A stretch of 64,000 nucleotides of DNA from Nocardia arizonensis (GTDB lineage Bacteria > Actinomycetota > Actinomycetes > Mycobacteriales > Mycobacteriaceae): positions 124,001-188,000 of the forward strand of contig NZ_LGYZ01000088.1 of the NCBI RefSeq assembly GCF_001310275.1, written 5' to 3'. Under the pieces are notes generated by a model. That model did no database searches. It was not told where the DNA came from and saw only the letters and a program-made list of their open reading frames with translations. Below are positions 60,727-64,000 of the stretch, in pieces; the first letter of the stretch is position 1, and each line of letters opens with the position of its first letter. Both the position numbers and the translations under genes were made by a program.

Positions 60727-61953
60727 ATGATCGCTGGAACTCCGGTTCTCGACCTCGACGACGCCGCGTCGCTCGAGGCGGCAGACAGCGGTGGCGCCCT
60801 GCGTTCGGCGGCCTCCGGCGGCGCACAGGTACGCGCGACGGCCGCCGCCGTCGGTGAGGACGCGCTGGCTCGGCTCGTCGATCTGCGTCCACGCAGTCTC
60901 GTGCTGGTGACCGGTCCCGGGCGCGCGACGCGCGCCGCGGGCGTCCTGGTCGCCGCGGTCGGTGAACGGGCCGGTCTGCCCATCGTGCCCGCGCCCGCGC
61001 TACCGCCCTGGGTCGGTCCGCTCGACGTCGTCGTGGTCGCCGGTGACGACGCGGGCGATCCGCGCCTGATCGAAGCCGTCGACCGCGGTCAGCGCCGCGG
61101 CGCGGAGGTGGTGATCGCCGCGCCGCTCGAAGGTCCGCTGCGTACCGCCGCCGGGCGCCGCGCGGCCCTGCTGGAGCCGCGAGTGCCGGTTCTCGACCAC
61201 AACCGCCTGCTGCGCTATCTGGCCGCCGGAATCGCCGTGCTGCACGCCATCGACCCAGCGCGTTCCGGTGCGGCCGCACCCGATCTCACGGCGCTGGCCG
61301 ATGTGCTTGACGCGGAAGCGCTGCGCGACGCACCGCAGAACGAGGTCTTCCACAATCCCGCCAAGACGCTGGCGGCGCGCATGCAGCAGCGCGGAATCGT
61401 CTTCTCGGGCGATTCACCCGCCACCGCCGAACTCGCCGAACACGGGGCCGAGGTGCTGCTGCATGCCGCGGGCCGGGTCGCGACGGCCGTCGATCTGCAC
61501 GAGGCGGTGGCCGCGCACGCGGTGATGCTCGACGCCGCGGGCGGATCGGCCCCGGATTTCGATCCGATGTTCCACGACGAGGAACTCGACGGTCCCGCTC
61601 CGGTGGAACGGATGCGGGTCTTCGTGCTCAGCACCGACGCCGATCAAGCCGCCGCGCGCCGCCGGATCGCGACGTTCGGCGGATCGGGCCTGGTCGACGC
61701 CGATCTGGTCAATGCCGATGTCGACCTGTTGCAGAGCGCGCTCCGCGATCCGTCGGCCCCGACCCCGACCCCGGCACGGGCCGCCGACGAAACGGGTGTC
61801 CCGCTGCCCGTATCGGCCACCCACAGCACCGAACTGGAGCAGCTCGCCGTGCTCGCGCTCAGAATCGAAATGGCCGCCGCCTACCTCCGGCTGATCGGAT
61901 GGCGCGGCGGCGCCCCGGCCGCCGACGAACGGTACGACGGGGGACGCTACTAG
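60727..61953 (+). CDS. SIS-domain (TobH/phosphosugar isomerase-like) protein (Rv3256c type)
   Basis: Protein of 408 residues with a sugar-isomerase fold: SLVLVTGPGRATRAAGVLVAAVGE and LDVVVVAGDDAGDPRLIEAVDRGQRRGAEVVIAAP are the SIS-like sections, and FSGDSPATAELAEHGAEVLLHAAGR the second. It resembles bifunctional phosphoglucose/phosphomannose isomerases but lacks clear catalytic residues. Always between manB and manA, so it probably acts in mannose-phosphate supply. ATG 60727 has GGGAGG upstream; GTG 60715 is possible. Its stop overlaps the manA start by one base. Confidence 0.82.
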   Translation: MIAGTPVLDLDDAASLEAADSGGALRSAASGGAQVRATAAAVGEDALARLVDLRPRSLVLVTGPGRATRAAGVLVAAVGERAGLPIVPAPALPPWVGPLDVVVVAGDDAGDPRLIEAVDRGQRRGAEVVIAAPLEGPLRTAAGRRAALLEPRVPVLDHNRLLRYLAAGIAVLHAIDPARSGAAAPDLTALADVLDAEALRDAPQNEVFHNPAKTLAARMQQRGIVFSGDSPATAELAEHGAEVLLHAAGRVATAVDLHEAVAAHAVMLDAAGGSAPDFDPMFHDEELDGPAPVERMRVFVLSTDADQAAARRRIATFGGSGLVDADLVNADVDLLQSALRDPSAPTPTPARAADETGVPLPVSATHSTELEQLAVLALRIEMAAAYLRLIGWRGGAPAADERYDGGRY

Positions 61954-63170
61954 TGCACGAACTCGTTGGTGCACTGCGTTCCTACGCATGGGGTTCGCGT
62001 ACCGCACTCGCTCAGCTGTGCGGCAGGCCCGTTCCCTCGGCTCATCCCGAGGCCGAACTGTGGTTCGGCGCGCATCCGGCCGACCCGGCCCACGTGCGGG
62101 CGCTCGACGGCACGACCTCACTGCTGCAACTGGTCGCCGACGACCCGGATCGCGAACTGGGTCCGGCGGCAGGCGCATTCGACGGCAAACTGCCGTTCCT
62201 GCTGAAGATCCTCGCCGCCGAGGAACCGCTGTCGTTACAGGCCCATCCCAGCGCCGCTCAGGCCCGCGCGGGCTTCGAACAGGAGAATCGGGCGAGGGTT
62301 CCGCTGGATTCCCCGATGCGCAACTACCGCGACGACAACCACAAACCGGAGCTGGTGGTGGCGCTGGACCGCTTCGAGGCGCTGGCCGGGTTCCGCGATC
62401 CGCGGCGCACCGTCGACCTGCTGCGCGCGCTGGACGTCTCCCCGCTGCGGTCCTATGCCGACCTGCTTGCCGCCCAGCCGGATTCGGCCGGCCTGCGGAC
62501 CCTGTTCACCACGTGGATCACCCTGCCGCAGCATGTGTTGGCGACCCTGCTGCCCGCGGTGCTCGACGGCTGTGTGCGCTATCTGTCGGCGAAGGGCGAC
62601 CGCGCCTTCAACGCCGAGGCACGCACCGCACTCGAACTCGCCGAGGCGTATCCGGGTGACGCGGGGGTGCTCGCGGCGCTGCTGCTGAACCGTCTGACCC
62701 TCGAACCGGGGCAGGGTCTGTTCCTGGCCGCGGGGAATCTGCACGCCTATCTACGTGGCCTCGGCGTGGAGATCATGGCCAACTCCGACAACGTGCTGCG
62801 CGGCGGGCTCACGCCGAAACACGTCGACGTGCCGGAACTGTTGCGGGTGCTGGATTTCGAACCCATCGACCTGCCGGTGATACTGCCCGAACCCGCGGGC
62901 GACGGCTCGGTGCGTTACCGCACGCCCGCACCCGAGTTCGCGCTGCACCGCTTCGACCTGACCGCGGGCGCGGCGCGGGTGCCGCTGCACGACGGCCCGT
63001 GCATCGTGCTGTGTACCGCGGGCACCGTCCGGCTGCTGCACGACGGCGCCGAACTACTGGTCGGCCGGGGCGGCGCGGCGTGGATATCGGCCGCCGACAA
63101 CGATATTCGGGCGCAGGCGGTGGACGGTCCCGCGCAGTTCTTCTGCGCGTGCGTCGGCGGTTCGGACTGA
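61953..63170 (+). CDS. manA: Mannose-6-phosphate isomerase, class I
   Basis: Zinc enzyme that interconverts fructose-6-phosphate and mannose-6-phosphate. The 405-residue protein has YAWGSRTALAQL at the start, LQAHPSAAQA and NHKPELVVALDRFEAL with zinc ligands, and GNLHAYLRGLGVEIMANSDNVLRGGLTPKHVDVPELL with the remaining ligand and active-site arginine. GTG 61953 shares one base with the stop of the upstream gene, so translation is coupled. Completes the manB-SIS-manA operon. No terminator hairpin is evident after it. Confidence 0.95.
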   Translation: MHELVGALRSYAWGSRTALAQLCGRPVPSAHPEAELWFGAHPADPAHVRALDGTTSLLQLVADDPDRELGPAAGAFDGKLPFLLKILAAEEPLSLQAHPSAAQARAGFEQENRARVPLDSPMRNYRDDNHKPELVVALDRFEALAGFRDPRRTVDLLRALDVSPLRSYADLLAAQPDSAGLRTLFTTWITLPQHVLATLLPAVLDGCVRYLSAKGDRAFNAEARTALELAEAYPGDAGVLAALLLNRLTLEPGQGLFLAAGNLHAYLRGLGVEIMANSDNVLRGGLTPKHVDVPELLRVLDFEPIDLPVILPEPAGDGSVRYRTPAPEFALHRFDLTAGAARVPLHDGPCIVLCTAGTVRLLHDGAELLVGRGGAAWISAADNDIRAQAVDGPAQFFCACVGGSD

Positions 63171-63265
63171 TCCGGGCCGGTTCTCGATCTCCCCGTGGCG
63201 CGACCGGGTATTACGACACGCTATCTTTTCCCGAGGTCGAGGCGACGAGAGAGGACATTGCGGAC

Positions 63266-64000
63266 ATGTCTGCTGGCGGTGGCAAGAAGGCGATCATCGC
63301 CGCGTTGACGGCGAACGCGGGGATCGCGGTGGCGAAATTCGTCGGCGCGGCGATCACCGGTTCGGCATCGATGCTGGCCGAGGCGGTGCACTCGGTGGCC
63401 GATACGTCGAATCAGGGTCTGCTGCTGTTCGGGCAGAAACGTGCCGAGCAGGAGGCCGACGAGCTGCATCCCTTCGGCTACGGCCGCAACCGCTATTTCT
63501 ACTCCTTCGTCGTCGCGCTCGTTCTGTTCACCCTCGGCTCGGTGTATGCCCTCTACGAGGGGGTGCACAAGGTCCAGCATCCCGAGGAACTGTCCTCGCC
63601 GATCGTCGCCGTCGTCATCCTGTTGATCGCGATCGGGCTGGAGACCTACAGTTTCACCACCGCGATCAAGGAGTCGCGGCCGTTGAAGGGCGCCGGCAGC
63701 TGGTGGCGGTTCATCCGCACCTCGCGCAGTCCCGAACTGCCCGTGGTGCTGCTCGAGGACACCGGGGCGCTCGTCGGTCTGCTGTTCGCCTTCGCCGGTG
63801 TCGGCCTGACCATGCTCACCGGCGACCCGGTCTGGGACGGTGTGGGCACGCTGGCCATCGGCGCCCTGCTCGGCGTCATCGCCGTCATTCTCATCGTCGA
63901 GATGCAGAGTCTGCTCATCGGCGAGGGCGCCACGCCGAAGGAGGACGGTCTCATTCGGGCCAATCTGGTCGACGGCGAACACATCGACCGCGTCATTCAT
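63266..64000 (+). CDS. Cation diffusion facilitator transporter (C-terminus outside window)
   Basis: Divalent metal/proton antiporter of the CDF family; 245 codons are seen. Membrane segments are near 8-30 (IIAALTANAGIAVAKFVGAAI), 72-96, 110-128 and two after residue 170. Possible metal residues are in LAEAVHSVADTSNQ (H and D) and LLEDTGALVG (D), with HPFGYGR before the third segment as in the family. The loop between segments is longer than usual. ATG 63266 has GAGGA about 9 nt upstream. Probably zinc or iron export; the metal cannot be told from sequence. Confidence 0.9.
   Translation, partial: MSAGGGKKAIIAALTANAGIAVAKFVGAAITGSASMLAEAVHSVADTSNQGLLLFGQKRAEQEADELHPFGYGRNRYFYSFVVALVLFTLGSVYALYEGVHKVQHPEELSSPIVAVVILLIAIGLETYSFTTAIKESRPLKGAGSWWRFIRTSRSPELPVVLLEDTGALVGLLFAFAGVGLTMLTGDPVWDGVGTLAIGALLGVIAVILIVEMQSLLIGEGATPKEDGLIRANLVDGEHIDRVIH

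Overview
This window is high-GC (roughly two thirds G+C) chromosomal DNA from a mycolic-acid actinobacterium. Gene content and order follow the Mycobacterium tuberculosis Rv3205c to Rv3262 neighbourhood as I know it: moeZ, a TetR gene, a DUF3107 gene, rhlE, whiB1, pdtaS, a biotinyl protein, rshA-sigH, a SRAP gene, aroA, rsgA, secA1, hpf, comF, lpqB-mtrB-mtrA, tmk, sahH, alkB-rubAB-tetR, fbiAB, whiB2, manB and manA. Two alkB genes side by side, a duplicated fatty acid desaturase and several genes absent from mycobacteria at this place suggest Nocardia or a close relative (Nocardiaceae). This is inferred from gene content, not from a database search. I see no rRNA, tRNA, CRISPR array, insertion sequence or prophage. 

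Layout. 1-2346: two genes of the uncharacterised SCO2521-2525 set (a variant P-loop ATPase, cut by the window edge, and its SCO2524-type partner). 2580-12000: MoeZ, a membrane zinc-metalloprotease-like DUF3152 protein, TetR, DUF3107, YceI, an XRE regulator, a ferritin-like protein, a hydrolase and a SCO6745-type protein. 12058-19896: RhlE helicase with a very long low-complexity tail, then small housekeeping genes and a lipid kinase. 20146-24300: redox and stress regulation (whiB1, pdtaS, rshA-sigH) plus the 24-residue ribosomal protein bL37. 24406-33600: SRAP, aldehyde dehydrogenase, aroA, rsgA and secA1. 33958-41972: lipid metabolism (WS/DGAT-type protein, ferredoxin reductase, two acyl desaturases, thiolase). 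42145-50530: hpf, comF, the lpqB-mtrB-mtrA envelope signalling operon, tmk and sahH. 50652-54256: alkane hydroxylation. 54477-57345: coenzyme F420 maturation. 57690-63170: whiB2 and mannose-phosphate genes for cell-wall mannosides. 63266-end: a cation efflux protein, cut by the window edge. 

How the genes work together. The reductase at 36046 probably feeds electrons to the two desaturases; a shared 20-bp motif before the reductase and the second desaturase supports joint control. The alkB-rubA-rubB-tetR operon is a complete alkane hydroxylase module with its likely regulator, and a palindrome overlaps its promoter. SigH and its zinc anti-sigma RshA form a thiol-stress switch; I see a GGAAC-N18-GTT autoregulatory promoter upstream of sigH and a near match upstream of moeZ. 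MtrAB-LpqB couples envelope state to transcription. 

No wholly new multi-gene system is evident. The best leads are the SCO2523/2524 pair with its altered P-loop, the WS/DGAT protein lacking its catalytic histidine, the shared desaturase motif, several clear operators without assigned regulators, a likely CTG start for rhlE, a possible two-form SigH, and recurrent leaderless promoters.
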